Positions 34,640-46,385 are shown, counted from the stretch's first letter. The stretch is 64,000 nucleotides of DNA from Odontocerum albicorne (GCA_949825065.1 OX463844.1:26941056-27005055), one strand, 5' to 3'. Numbers and translations: made by a program. Notes: generated by a model from the letters alone, not told the origin.

Positions 34640-34725
34640 TATTATATTTTTATAGTTCCAATAGGAATCAAACCCAAAACCCCTGGATAGAAGACATGCG
34701 TCTTACGAACTACACCCAGAATAAT
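34640..34725 (-). mobile_element. SINE-A head
   Basis: The minus strand carries a B box ('tttgattcctattgg') and 'gtaagacgcatgtcttct' head sequence. The body is lost or replaced by a T-rich stretch. Confidence 0.6.
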
Positions 34726-34813
34726 TTTTATAACACAAAACGGAAACTTATAAAAAATGAAAACTGAATTTGTTTTCACGCCCTGAATTTTTTATGGAAA
34801 GCAAAAAAAATTA

Positions 34814-35197
34814 TGCCTTGTTTACACGAGCTTAGTACTTCTCACTCCCACTTGTATCCACGTGTAAACAAGCATATTAGTACTAAGCATTAGTTAACCT
34901 TAGTACAGTACCCGGCGGTAAGTAATACACAAGGGCTTAAGAAGGAGATTGTTAGCCATAATCGGCTAACTTCGGCTTTGTAGAGCATCGTTTCTGTCGC
35001 ACGATGCGCTAACGGTTCGGTATCTACAATGACAGAGACGACGCTCTACAAAGCCGAAGTTAGCCGACAGCCTCTTTCTTAAACCCGATGTGTATTACTT
35101 ACCGCCGGGTACTGCACTAGTATGCTTGTTGTCACTAAGCAGCTAAGTACAAAAGATAAGTACTAATGACAAGTACTAAACTCGTGTAAACATGGCA
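34814..35197. mobile_element. Harbinger-like MITE containing another MITE
   Basis: Inverted ends TGCCTTGTTTACACGAGCTT (left) and TGCCATGTTTACACGAGTTT (right, reverse complement). They are flanked by TTA on both sides (34811-34813, 35198-35200), a 3-bp duplication typical of PIF/Harbinger elements. It is non-coding. A CAGTACCC MITE sits inside it at 34906-35114. Confidence 0.75.
34906..35114. mobile_element. CAGTACCC MITE, copy 2
   Basis: 209 bp with the same long inverted arms as the copy at 24636-24887 and a shorter, different loop. TA precedes it (34904-34905), while the right flank reads CA, probably a mutated TA. It inserted into the Harbinger-like MITE and so is younger than that element. 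Confidence 0.9.
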
Positions 35198-35200
35198 TTA

Positions 35201-36139
35201 TAGGTGAATAATTATTTTGACATAATTATTGGTCTTGTGGTACAACTTTGCAATTTTAAACATTTGCGTCATAATAAACAATTTTTTTATGTAAAAATCC
35301 AAATCTTATTTTTTACGAAGTGCTCTGGGTTTATTTTATGGAAATTTAATATCACTTAAGAGCTCCGCTTTAAACCTTTGATCCCTAGAAATCGAGATAA
35401 ATTGTGTAAATTAATTGAATTATAAAAGAGCAAAAAATCACTTAAAACAGAAAATCAATAGCAAAAATTTTAGTGTCACATTTTAGCAAAAAACATGTAA
35501 TATTGATTAAAGTACTATGTTTTGCAATAGACGAAAGTGATTCTTAGACTTGAAATATTTAATATGTTAAATGATAATATCGATGCTTTTTTTAATGATG
35601 ATAGGAAGTAGAGACCGCCAAAAGGGACTTGGGGCTGGGCTAGGTGTTGTCTGGTTAAATTCTTATCTAATTGTAGTTTGATTTAAAAAAATACTGAACT
35701 TTTTTTAAATCAACATCTCTGTGGTCAAATTTTATTTTATTTATGTACATATTTTATAAGAAAACCTGAGTTAATTATACAAAATATACCTACCTTAATA
35801 TACAATTATATATATATAATTCACACTCAGGTGAGACGCTAGGAAAAAAATATTAATAAAAAGGAGAAATTTCTCAAATGGACAGAGAGAAAACAAAAGT
35901 TAAATCAAAATACTCGTAATATGAACTATTTAAAAGTAATAAATATCGTACCAATGATTGGAAGAACGTAAAGCCGATCCTGAAAATATTGTCTTTTGAG
36001 CTAAAATACAATAATAATATATATAACGAAACGAAGGATTTTTTAGATTTCACGACATTTTGTTACGAAGAGTTTCACCTAGAACGACCCTTCAATATGA
36101 AAACATATGATATGTTAAACACAACCTTTTTGAGTGAAG
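35201..36139. other. Unassigned spacer
   Basis: AT-rich, no recognised feature. TACTCGTA occurs around 35912. Confidence 0.35.
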
Positions 36140-36141
36140 TA

Positions 36142-36205
36142 TTGGTGTTAACATAAGTTGTGTCCGTTTTTTTCCAATTTAAAAATAAGCACCAGAAAAA
36201 AATTG
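36142..36205 (+). mobile_element. Mariner terminal-repeat fragment
   Basis: 'ttggtgttaacataagttg' followed by 'tgtccgtttttttccaattt' closely matches the outer end of the foldback mariner at 30106. Only about 65 bases remain. Confidence 0.75.
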
Positions 36206-37110
36206 CCGATCTACAAGTTATGGGAAAATGTAACAAGGTGACTCATTGACAGAGAGTGAGAAGTGAAGAGCTTTTGGAAGTTTCCACATAACCATGTGGA
36301 AGGAGTTATTAGACATGATGTTGATGTGATTGTTAAAATTGTGATGCGGTTATAAATTGCAACTCGCGATTGTTACATATGTACCTACATATTGTCAGTG
36401 GTCATGTCAGAAAGCAACAATCCAATAAATGTAATAAAACATATGATTTTGTTTTGACCTTTTTTGACTTATTGATTTTACTTGATGCAGAATGGAAATA
36501 ATACAAAGACCCTGTATAAATTAACTCATTGATGTTATTTATTTAACAAAGGAAATATTCCCGCACTTGAAAACATAATCACTTCGTAGTGTTAAATATG
36601 AAATGTAAATGGCTAAATTTGAACCTGAACAATACAATTTTACAAGTTAAATTATTAATCGTCTTGAGAAGTCAACGCCCTACTGACATTGCCGTTATTT
36701 TCCTCTTCAATATCCAAGTATTGTTTGGTGAACTCAATGCTTTTCAAGTGATTTCATCTATATACTAATATTTTTCATTACACTAACAAAGATTAAGTCA
36801 ACAATGCTAAGCCAATTATGTCAGTCAATAGTTTTTTATCTTAAGTATTTCTCGCCTTATTTTTACAAAGTATCATTGTTTATTGTTTCTGTTATAAATC
36901 TATTAAATGTGAGCCAATAATTTAAAAGATCATATTTTGATATCTTAAAAATAATTATTGCCTTCTATAAAATTATATAAATCTGTCAAATTATGCCCTT
37001 TTATTAAATTGTCACATAAAAATATTCTTGACTTCTCGTCTTATAGTGTGATAGTTAATAGAAAAATGGTTCTTCACACAAACCAATCATTGAACAACTT
37101 CATGTTATAA
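36206..37110. other. Unassigned spacer
   Basis: A weak resemblance to repeat E near 36270-36360 ('gtgatgttgatgtgattg' type wording). Otherwise nothing recognised. Confidence 0.3.
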
Positions 37111-37114
37111 AGAC

Positions 37115-37290
37115 ACATCATAAGACAAGTTTGTAAGACGCCTGTCTTCCAGCCCGAGATTTCGATTCCCTTTGGAACCACATTTATTTTAAAAAGAGTC
37201 CATGTCTAATTTTCATATTTCTTGTTGGTTACAAAAAGTTGCCACATGAGAATCAACATGCTAAATGATACTGTATACAGTGATAGTCTA
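37115..37290 (+). mobile_element. SINE-A copy
   Basis: The head has 'acaagtttgtaagacgcctg' and a B-box 'gatttcgattccctttgg'. The body has 'tttcttgttggttacaaaaag', 'ttgccacatgagaatc' and 'atactgtatacag'. Confidence 0.7.
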
Positions 37291-38159
37291 AAAATATAAA
37301 TACAAAATCAAAAGTTAAGTTTAATAAAACCTTTCTCATCCCTTTTCTCTTAAATTCTTTTTTTTTATCAAATTGATCTAAAGTTTCTGATTTAACTTCG
37401 TGAAACTCCATATTAGAATATGAAATTATATAATTTACTTTATTTCACTAATTATTTAAATTCCCGCGACAAGTGTTTCTACCTCCTATTTTGAGGGTTT
37501 CTTCAGATGGAATGATGTTGTATACCTTGTCACAAAAACTAATTAAGATCAAATCGATTTGACTATCAAACTCAGTAAGCCATATAAAAATTTGATTTGT
37601 TAAATATTATTTATGAGTAATTATTGAAATTCAAAATTCCATTTTTCACTTATACAAAAACTGAACATAAAATAATGCATTGCGAAAACAAAAGGAAATA
37701 ACGGTAAGTTTTTCTCCGATTTAGCCGCATTTATATTTTCTTCTTTTCACCTAACATATGTTCAACATTATGCCACTTACATTGAATTTCAAATAAAAAT
37801 AAAAAAGGTGAACAGTATAAATAGACGAATGATGTATTTATTCATGGTTTATTTTAATACGTTTTCAACAAATGATTTGATTAACACATTTTCTGCTTCA
37901 AACACAATTTAACATTTTTTTATACAAAACAACATAAACTATAAAGAAATTTAAAAACTTCCAATGGAATATTAAAGAAACTCAAAATGCATTGTCCAAA
38001 ATTCAAATAAATATAAAAAAGGAAGATCATGATAATTATATAACTATAGAATCAAAAAGATAGTCGCGTCATTTTTTTCTTAAATTAACACGTACATATT
38101 CTCACAAATAAACACGTACGTTTCTCACGCACCATTTAATGTATTAAATGTTCTAGAAA
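37291..38159. other. Unassigned spacer
   Basis: AT-rich, no recognised feature. Confidence 0.35.
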
Positions 38160-38960
38160 TTAATTAATTTGAAATGTTCGTTTCCATCTTCTTTCTCTTA
38201 AGTTAGGCCTGCTATCATCTGGATTGTGGTCTGTTATCATCTGGATTGCCTGTCTTGAGTTGTTGACTCGCCGGTATCCCTCAATCTTGTTTGAGATCTT
38301 CATCATGTATCTCGTGCATTGCCACGTAGGGTACCCTTGTGATATCCACCCTTGCACGTGGCCCCGCCAGTATCTTCTGCGATATCTGCCCCTCTCATAA
38401 TATCCTTTTATTATACTTTTTTTTTTTTGATACGAGAATTTCTAATTCTAGCTCTAAGCGTTTTTTCGTTCAATAACTCGGAGAGTTTTCATATCACTAG
38501 TTCTAAAGTACTTTTAGTTTTTGTTGTATCTACTGTATAGTAGACTCTATTCCATAAGTCATGATTAGTCTCACACATACTTTGTGAATTTTGACTTCAC
38601 TGCCTATTGTCATGTACTTGTTACTCCAAACTACATTTGTTTTGACATTCGGCGACAGCAGCGGATTTATTTACTTGGCCTCTTCTTTATGTGTGGAACT
38701 CATTGTAACAGAGAAAATGGACACCTAGATATTTGAATTACACTCGTTCAATATGTTTGTCATCAATAATAAGTTATAAGTTGGCATCTCACTACATAAG
38801 TTGTCATCTCATTACATTAATTGGCATCTCACTACATTATTTGAGAATGTGAACTATTAGATTTTTTATGCAGACATGGAAATGTTATATTTTTGTGGTA
38901 AAAAATGGAATTCATAGATAATCTTTTGGAGATCGTCTTCAAATTGTGCATTAAAAAATA
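38160..38960 (-). pseudogene. LINE fragment related to the element at 62.8-63.7 kb
   Basis: Minus-strand blocks include EDDLQKIIYEFH, WSNKYMTIGSEVKIHKV, VRLIMTYGIEST, KTLRARIRN and ERGRYRRRYWRGHV. They line up in order with the better-preserved LINE at 62776-63705 (EDDLQRMLYRLH, WNNKHMRIESKVRIYK and so on). The YADD region is not preserved and stops are frequent. Near 38770-38845 a 'ttggcatctcactacat' unit is repeated three times. Confidence 0.8.
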
Positions 38961-40135
38961 TGTTGTATTCGTTTTTAATATTCGAAATCAATGACTAAAG
39001 ATAAAAATATATGATAACAAAGAAGTCGATATTTGAACAATTAATTTTACAATTTGTTACAGCTCAAAATGTTGTATAAATGTAACGCACGTATCAATGA
39101 TTTTTGTCGAGTTGATTCATTGCTTCTCTATGGATAGTGGGCTTTTCAAATGCAGACAACACGAATCACGTCGCTAATCCGACGTAATTTGCAATTGAAA
39201 ATTTACAATACGCTAAGGCGCATATAGAGGATGGCATCAGTGTCAGTCATTTGATATATCATATCATTTTTAATACTTCCAAGAGCTCAATCAAACAATA
39301 TGCTTTAATGTTTTTGTTACTTTTAAATGTCATTCGTATAAAATCAAAAGTAGAAGGGAATAAATCTTTTAATCATCTTTTAAAAAATATATAATTATAT
39401 TATTTGAATGTTAAACTTTTTTAAATATTAAAGTTTTTTTTCATATTTTATATTCTGAAGTACCAGTGATGAAGCAGCATGATCTTAAAACAAAAGAAAA
39501 CAAGCAGGTTCTTTTAAAACAGACATTCCAAGTTAGTATATCAGCAAGTCTTAAGTATCTTAAATAAGAAGATAGTGTAAGACGAGGAATACGAAATTAT
39601 AAGAATCATTCAAACGTTATTGCATTTCTAAGTATATTTTATTTATGGCTTTAAGGTAATTTTTCCTCAATAACCCAATTACATTTCATAATTATTATCG
39701 GTATCCATGACCGAGTTCAAAATTTAACTAACGGAGGAAACATTTATGAAAAAATATTGTAACAAAAATTAAAATAAAAGATAAGTATAAACCAAAATAG
39801 GGATAAGGATGGGAATTGTATAGGCATAAGACGAAGAATATTTTGAGATGAATTTTTTTATTTCCATTCTTATATTTTCTTTCTCCTGGAAAAAATAATA
39901 AACAAAAGGATTCTAACATTTTTCTTCAAGAGTAATTAATTGCCTGAAATTTTGTATAATCAAGGTACTGTAAAATATCTACACTAAGTATCATTTTCTG
40001 ATAAAACCGTTACGTCGATGAGAAACTTTTTTATGTGGGGGTGATTTCAGCTGTTTGCGAAAAATTGCAAAATTTTGGCGAAAAATGCGAAATAATAACG
40101 ACGTTACTGCATTTTTTTCTCGCTTTTCATATTCA
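38961..40135. other. Unassigned spacer
   Basis: AT-rich. Frames are short and low-complexity. Confidence 0.35.
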
Positions 40136-40139
40136 TGTT

Positions 40140-40930
40140 TATTTTTTTTTCTTGTGTCACTATATAACAAAAGATCGTCCCAAAGGCGCCTACAATATTA
40201 CGTAACATTCCTCAAAACAGTGAACTTAAGACACGTGCCTACACTTTAGATCACTCGACGGCCTGCGGGCCAGATGTACGAGTACCATAGTCCGCGAGTC
40301 CCATATTTTATAGACATTGAAATCATTTTATTGTTTATTTATTTTTCTTGTGTCACTATATAACAAAAGATCGCCCCAAATGCGCCTACAATATTACGTA
40401 ACATTCCTCAAAACAATGAACTTAAGACACGTGCCTACACTTTAGATCACTCGACGGCCTGCGGGCCAGATGTACGAGTACCATAGTCCGCGAGTCCCAT
40501 ATTTTATAGACATTGAAATCATTTTATTGTTTATTTATTTTTCTTGTGTCACTATATAACAAAAGATCGCCCCAAATGAGCCTACAATATTACGTAACAT
40601 TCCTCAAAACAACGAACTTAAGACACGTGCCTACACTTTAGATCACTCGACGGCCTGCGGGCCAGATGTACGAGTACCATAGTCCGCGAGTCCCATATTT
40701 TATAGACATTGAAATCATTTTATTGTTTATTTATTTTTCTTGTGTCACTATATAACAAAAGATCGCCCCAAATGCGCCTACAATATTACGTAACATTTCT
40801 CAAAACAATGAACTTAAGACACGTGCCTACACTTTACATCACTCGACGGCCTGCGGGCCAGATGTACGAGTACCATAGTCCGCGAGTCCCATATTTTATA
40901 GACATTGAAATCATTTTATCAATTTTTCAC
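40140..40930. repeat. 196-bp tandem array, four copies
   Basis: 'cttgtgtcactatataac' recurs at 40151, 40347, 40543 and 40739, an exact 196-base period. Copies differ at only a few positions. Each unit holds a GC-rich 'ggcctgcgggccagatgtac' block and one TACGAGTA. The near identity suggests recent amplification or an assembly feature. Confidence 0.95.
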
Positions 40931-41119
40931 AATAACTTTTCCTCAAATTTTGATTCTGATCCAATTAATATTCAACTTAAATTGATATATTTGTAATGCG
41001 ACTAACTTAGCGATATTACGCCAATCTCTTAGTGATTCGAAACCTTCATCTTCCGAATTCATGAAATTTACGAGTAATACGGCAATTTATTTCAACCAAC
41101 CAGAATGATTTTACATACA

Positions 41120-41560
41120 TATCATCACGCTGTCTCCATATTGGGGTAGACAGAAAGGAGAGAGCGCTTGACATCCTATCACGACACACTTATATCGCCT
41201 CTTCTACATATCTTCTCATACATCTACGATTCCTCTGACTTTTACATTTCCTTCATTCAAAATACCATACATTTGATCCAACCATACTTTCTTTTTGGTC
41301 TTCTTCCACCATGCCTTTCACTCACATTTGCACTTTGCATTTATTTTGTTAGTATTTCTTCGTTAATTTGTTCCACTTGCCCAAACCATGTCAGAATGCT
41401 CTTCTTCATCTTGCTCAACACATCAGCCTTAAGTTCACACTCATCCCTAATCACGTCATCTCGTATTCTGTCATACATTTCTGTAGCATTTATTCGGCTC
41501 CTCTCGGTCTTTTTCACATCCACGTTTCATTTTCATACATCAAAGTACTATTGTGGATCT
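41120..41560 (-). pseudogene. LINE 3'-region fragment
   Basis: The minus frame 41341-41523 reads KTERSRINATEMYDRIRDD, DECELKADVLSKMKKS and LTWFGQVEQINEEILTK, the post-RT 'WFGHVER' domain of a LINE. Continuation toward 41120 resembles the terminal segment of the family (compare 59450-59915). No catalytic motif is present. Confidence 0.8.
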
Positions 41561-41844
41561 TAGCAGATTTTGAAACATTACAGTTTCTTACGGAACTGTG
41601 CAAGCGTGCGCACAGTACAGAAAGGTTTTAAAAAGGTTACATGTGAAAATAAGGACTACTGTTTCTTAATTGTAATAGACACGATCAATAAGGCACGATC
41701 ATTTAAACAACATGAATCTGTTGGAATTGATTTACAATTAGCAATAAGCCCATTTAATACACTGTGTTGATGTTATAAAAATGTTAAAATAATTTGTTAT
41801 ATTTTCTACGCACGTTTAAGTGGGTTTTTTCATTATCTCGTATG

Positions 41845-41995
41845 GTTACCCTTCAACACATCCAATCTGGTGATTCGGACATATTGAAGACCGTGGCTGA
41901 GAAACAAATCTGTCTTCGGCCTCATTAATTAACTCTTCCTTATCGCACGTGCAGGCAATGACCCCGCGCACGAAAAGGCAGCCTAACGTGTTTTA
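41845..41995 (-). mobile_element. SINE-B 3' fragment
   Basis: 'acccttcaacacatccaatc' and 'ggacatattgaagaccgtgg' match the reverse-oriented SINE-B copy at 43565. The head is missing. Confidence 0.5.
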
Positions 41996-42029
41996 ATATG
42001 ATTACCAGAAGAACTCTTTTACCAAACGG

Positions 42030-42122
42030 CGTTCCTTTTTTTTTTTTTGGTGCTTACAGAAATCGAACCCGCAAGCCCTGACTAAAAGTCAAATGTCTTA
42101 CTAACTAGGCAACGGAGGTCGT
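42030..42122 (-). mobile_element. SINE-A head
   Basis: On the minus strand: 'cctccgttgcctagttagta', 'agacatttgacttttagtc' and the B box 'gcgggttcgatttctg', followed by an A-rich stretch. Confidence 0.7.
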
Positions 42123-42364
42123 AAATTTACTTCCCACGTTAAACAATTATTTTAGCAATAAAATATATAAACTTCATCATGTTTGAAGGTTTTCTACAAT
42201 ATTAAAAAATAATAATACTTTATTACATAATATAATATGAGTTCGTAGTACAATGCACTGTTTAATTTCTAAATTTCAAGCCATCGATATACTCGCATAC
42301 ATATTATCACGAACGAAAATTTTATATGTTCAGGGTATTAATTTATTGATACTTCATTATATTG

Positions 42365-42700
42365 ACTACCTCCGTGGTCAAGTGGACCTTTTTTTCCCAG
42401 TTGGCAAGACACTTGATTTCCACCCATTACTTTCAGTTCGATTCCTAATGACACTAACAAAAATCGACCCCTGTCTGATAAAAAAAGTTCATCAGGTAAT
42501 GATACTCCTACGCGTCGAATATATGTGTAAGTGCGCGTGTTGTTTTCTTTTCACGTGCAATGACGAAACGCAAGTTTCGTGTTTACGCCAGCGGTTCCAA
42601 ACCAGATGTCTCGATTACTAGGATTGAAGATATTATCTCCCGACAGCAGACTGTAATATATTCGAAAAATCAATTCTGATATGTTGAAGGGTAATGCAAA
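42365..42700 (+). mobile_element. SINE-B copy
   Basis: The head starts 'ctacctccgtggtcaagtgg', with a B-box-like 'agttcgattcctaatg'. The body ends 'gccagcggttccaaacc', 'tctcccgacagcag' and 'atatgttgaagggtaatgc'. The frame at 42253-42621 crosses it and is not a gene. Confidence 0.6.
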
Positions 42701-42720
42701 AAAGAGAAATATTGTATTAA

Positions 42721-42900
42721 CGACCTCCATAGCCTAGATGGTAAGACGATTGACTTCCACTTGGCGGTTCCTTGAACATAAAAATTAAAAAGAGTTCCAG
42801 TCTGGTAAAGGAATTCGTCTGGTAGCAATACTAACACGCTAGATGTATTCGTTCCAGTGAATACATAATGAATACTTATACAAATGAACGCATGTTATGG
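42721..42900 (+). mobile_element. SINE-B, truncated
   Basis: 'gacctccatagcctagatgg' and 'gttccagtctggtaaag' then 'aatactaacacgctag' match the first half of SINE-B. The B box is damaged. Confidence 0.6.
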
Positions 42901-43046
42901 GTTCAAAGTGTTCCGTTACTGTTTTCTTAACTTATCAGTACTATTACAAAGAGTTAATAAATTTGTCTTCAAATGGTCAACGGATTTTAGAAAAAATAAA
43001 GTATATTTTACAGAAACGTGTCAACATTGTGTGGAAAGTTCTTTTG

Positions 43047-43395
43047 GACGACCTTCATGGCCTTGTTAAAAAGATACTAGAATTCCACTACGGATTCGGT
43101 TCCCAAAGGTACTCGAAAAAAAAAAAGGTCGCACTCTAGTCAAAGTTCATATGGTTACAATACTCGCGTGTGCTAAATGAGTGGTATTGTCTCCTCACAT
43201 GCGGTAGTGGTAGTGTTGACACTATACGCACTGACGAACCGTTCCGTGAATACTCAATTGATTAAAACCCGATTGCTTGATTAAAGAAGCTAAAGACAAT
43301 ATTGTCTACCAAATACGATTTTCAGTATGACCGAAAAACCAATTCGGATTTATTTAAGGGTGCCATATGTCAGACAATTAATACATTCATACGAA
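43047..43395 (+). mobile_element. SINE-B copy, long
   Basis: 'gaccttcatggccttgtta', the B-box relic 'cggattcggttcccaaagg', 'cgcactctagtcaaag', 'gttacaatactcgcgtgtgc', 'gattaaaacccgattgc' and 'tttaagggtgcc' follow the SINE-B order. With the opposite-strand copy at 43565 it forms a loose inverted pair. Confidence 0.7.
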
Positions 43396-43564
43396 TGAAT
43401 GAATTGTCTAACAATATGGCGGGTTTATTTCTAGGTGACAATCATTTTCAACCAATGAGCCAAGAATTAGAAAGGAGTGTATATGGTCTCAAATATTATT
43501 CACACTGTTTTTTATTTGCACGATTCACAATCAATAAAAAAACAAACAAGAAGTACACTTAATA

Positions 43565-43860
43565 CGTGGATTCATTCGTATGATACCCTTCAACACATCC
43601 AAATTAACGATACGGACATGAAGAAGACCATGGCTGGAAAACAATGTTGTCTCTGCCCCAGAAATCGAACCATGAGGTTGAATCAAATCGAAACATCACT
43701 GGAGTAGGCAACTATGTCACAGTTCGCCATCGCACGTGTCGAAAACACTACCTATGCATTATTAAACATGTCTTCAACCTCCGTGACCTATAAAACCAAC
43801 TTGTCTTGCATCCAGGGTTCAGGTTCAATTTTCAATTGTACACAAAGAAAATGTGTTCTA
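43565..43860 (-). mobile_element. SINE-B copy, minus strand
   Basis: Starts with 'tatgatacccttcaacacat' (3' end in reverse) and includes 'cagttcgccatcgcacgtg'. A head-like 'aacctccgtgacctataaaa' in plus orientation lies near 43783, perhaps from another fragment. Short frames here are incidental. Confidence 0.55.
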
Positions 43861-43954
43861 CAATCTCGTGTTCCTCACATAAACTATGCAGTTTTTTTGT
43901 CACTTAACTCTTAACATAGAAATCAAGTGTATCTTTTTATAGAAACATACCGTT

Positions 43955-44520
43955 ACACCCTATCCCTGTTGGAGTAGGCGGAGATAATAGATTTTCACGT
44001 CTCTCTATCCATGCATACAGCTTTTGTCTTGTCCACATCCATACTCTTGTTGCATATGCTCTTCTCTTTCTCATATTTCTTACATTTCTATGAGAGTAAG
44101 CTCTCCCACTATATATTTTTTTCGGTATACCTCTTCCTCGCTCTCCATCAATTTTAAATCTCCGTCAATTTGTTTCGAAAGTCTTTCGCAACTCATAATC
44201 TCAATGTGCTCAAATCATTTAGATATAATATTCGTCTCTTAAAGATATCCAATATCTTATGATTATTTACTGTAAACATATATTATAATACCAGATATTA
44301 TATCGTGGAAAACATTTTAATGTCAGACTTCCCTTTCATACATCAATTTTGGTACTAGCACAACACTGTGACAAGGTTTTGCGATTGATTTTTTTGGCAA
44401 ACACAGTTCTAAGTGCACCATTGATCTTGTTTTCTGGAGCAATACGCCTTTCAATATTTTTCTCTATCTTAACATCTCTCAAAAGCATACTCCGAAGCCA
44501 TGTGCCTTCAAATTAAAAAA
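43955..44520 (-). pseudogene. LINE post-RT fragment
   Basis: Minus-strand wording includes WLRSMLLRDVKIEKNIERR, INGALRTVF and further on VRNMRKRRAYATRV and WMWTRQKLYAW. This order is the C-terminal region of a non-LTR element. No RT motif remains. Confidence 0.65.
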
Positions 44521-44539
44521 AATATGAGTCAAGATCGCT

Positions 44540-44900
44540 CTTAAACAGGGGTAGTGTAAGAAATGAGGAATTTTAGGAGATCTCCACATACATGTGAGTG
44601 AATGACTAGTATAATGTAGTGTGTGTGATGATAAGTTGATGGATATGATTTTTAATGTGGGTGTTGATATTATGATGTGATTGATTTAGTTCTCGTAAAA
44701 ACAAGGGATTAAAGTGTGTTATAATGTGAATGCAGATACTTTTTCAGCTCAGTGTTTTAGTATTTAGAGCTAATACATGAAATTCGTGATTAAGGTAGAA
44801 GACTATCATAGGTCTTACGTAGTGAAGCGGTCTTTTACGAAATTGAGGGTTTTAGCGTTGTTATACACTTGTATTCGACGGTTTTTCTTCTCATTAAAAC
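44540..44900 (+). repeat. Dispersed repeat E, copy 2
   Basis: Parallels 33790-34150, with 'tcagctcagtgttttagtat', 'atgaaattcgtgattaagg' and 'cacttgtattcgacggttt'. Non-coding, class unknown. Confidence 0.6.
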
Positions 44901-45381
44901 GATATTAATTTTAAATTTTGTTTTGTGGATAGTAAAACTAAAAAAATATCATTATTGTTTTCTTATTTTTATGTTTACATTCAGGCTTTCTCATATTTTT
45001 CCCACCTCATCATCTTAAGCTACTATTTTTGCACTGCAAGATGAAGGCCTCTCCACGACGTGTCTCTTCTCTTCTATTTCTCGTCCTACTCGGCAAGCAT
45101 GCACCTTCGAACTTTAGGAGTTCGTCGTGTCTTTTTGGTATTTTCTATCGCGGGGTAAACATTGGATGACAATGATTTACTATATTATGACCATTGCCAA
45201 TGACAATGATTTACTATAGTATGACTCATCCTTATATGTTATTATGACCATTGCCAGTTCACTCATACCAAAATATAAAGATATAAAAGTCCTAAGACTA
45301 AAAATTATACCTAAACTGAAGACAAATCAAAATTCATCATTATAAAATAAACACCCCAAAACAAAAAAAAACATGGCAATG
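44901..45381. other. Unassigned spacer
   Basis: A duplicated 'gacaatgatttactata' lies near 45170-45225. Nothing else recognised. Confidence 0.35.
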
Positions 45382-45389
45382 ACCTAGTC

Positions 45390-45991
45390 TAGCAGTCGGT
45401 AAACATTTTTTGTAAAGGACCAAAAAGTAAATATATTAGACTCTATGGTTCAAATGACAATTTCGAAGATATTTACACATATATATGTAGGCCTACTTAA
45501 ATAACAAGTATAAAAAGTTTTCGCAAATTTGACGTAATAATAAGTAGACAAAAACAGACTACAATTGTTTGAAATACATCTCTACTAATGGGAAAGATGG
45601 AATTGATTTTTGAGATAACATTTCACCAAATTGAGGTCCAAATTTATTACTCCCTTTCATCAAAATTTATGGCAAATGTTCATCTGTTTATGCTGGCCTA
45701 TATTGAGATTGAACGTATATCATCATTGAAAAATAACAGCTTCAACTCAAAATGCTGCCGAATTATAACTGCGTGGCGTCACAGCAGAGGCCACCGAAAG
45801 CGAAACTATAGGAGCGTCACATACGATCGTATCTCACAACTCCTCAGCTCAGCGGTCGGCCGTGTCGTTATAGCGAGTTCTTTGAAATATTAATGAATTT
45901 AAAATTGTTAAGTCTATTCTTAGTCGCGGGCCGTACAAAAAAGAGGCGGCGGGTCGAATTTGGCCCGCGGGTCGTAATTTGCTGACCCCTG
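45390..45991. mobile_element. Non-autonomous hAT element with 8-bp target duplication
   Basis: The left end TAGCAGTCGGTAAAC pairs with the right end CAGGGGTCAGCAAAT (reverse complement) in the way hAT termini do, and 'tttttgtaaaggaccaaaaa' follows the left end. Flanks ACCTAGTC (45382-45389) and ACCTAGAC (45992-45999) are an 8-bp duplication with one mismatch, as expected of hAT. The 602-bp interior has a frame of 101 codons (45588-45893) with no transposase similarity. Confidence 0.85.
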
Positions 45992-46039
45992 ACCTAGACA
46001 AACAATCAGATATTTTTAAAATAAGTAAGCTGTTTCTTT

Positions 46040-46130
46040 ACTCTGTGGTATAGTTAGTATGATACCTAACATCTAGTCCGGAGACTACGGGTTCGATTTC
46101 CGTTGAAACTCTGGTTTTCTTTAACATCTT
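46040..46130 (+). mobile_element. SINE-A head
   Basis: 'ctctgtggtatagttagtat' and the B box 'acgggttcgatttccgttg', then 'aaactctggttttc'. It is followed by AT-rich TTTA repeats. Confidence 0.6.
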
Positions 46131-46149
46131 TATTTATTTATTTATCTAA

Positions 46150-46225
46150 CATTTTTATTGCAAATACAAGCTGGCGGGCTTATTATCAGGCGGCAATCTC
46201 TTCCAACCAACCAGACATAAGAATA
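46150..46225 (-). mobile_element. SINE-A body fragment
   Basis: 'agctggcgggcttattatc' and 'ggcaatctcttccaaccaac' are the body blocks in reverse orientation. It converges with the head at 46040. Confidence 0.6.
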
Positions 46226-46319
46226 TGAAGTAAGTTACGTGGACGCAAAACACATTCAAATGATTATCCATCCCCGCGAAATCCATGAACACAAACGGGA
46301 GCATATGCCCACAAACCCC

Positions 46320-46385
46320 AATCTTTCTGGTTGTTTGGAAGAAATTGACAAATTAAACAACAAAGGTGTCACACAATACTTGTGA
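46320..46385 (+). mobile_element. SINE-A body scrap
   Basis: 'aatctttctggttgtttgga' and 'agaaattgacaaatt' match the body start only. Confidence 0.45.

Noticed and set aside
40140..40930. Possible CRISPR-like array because of regular repeats.
   Set aside because: The whole 196-bp unit repeats with no variable spacers, and the window is clearly eukaryotic.
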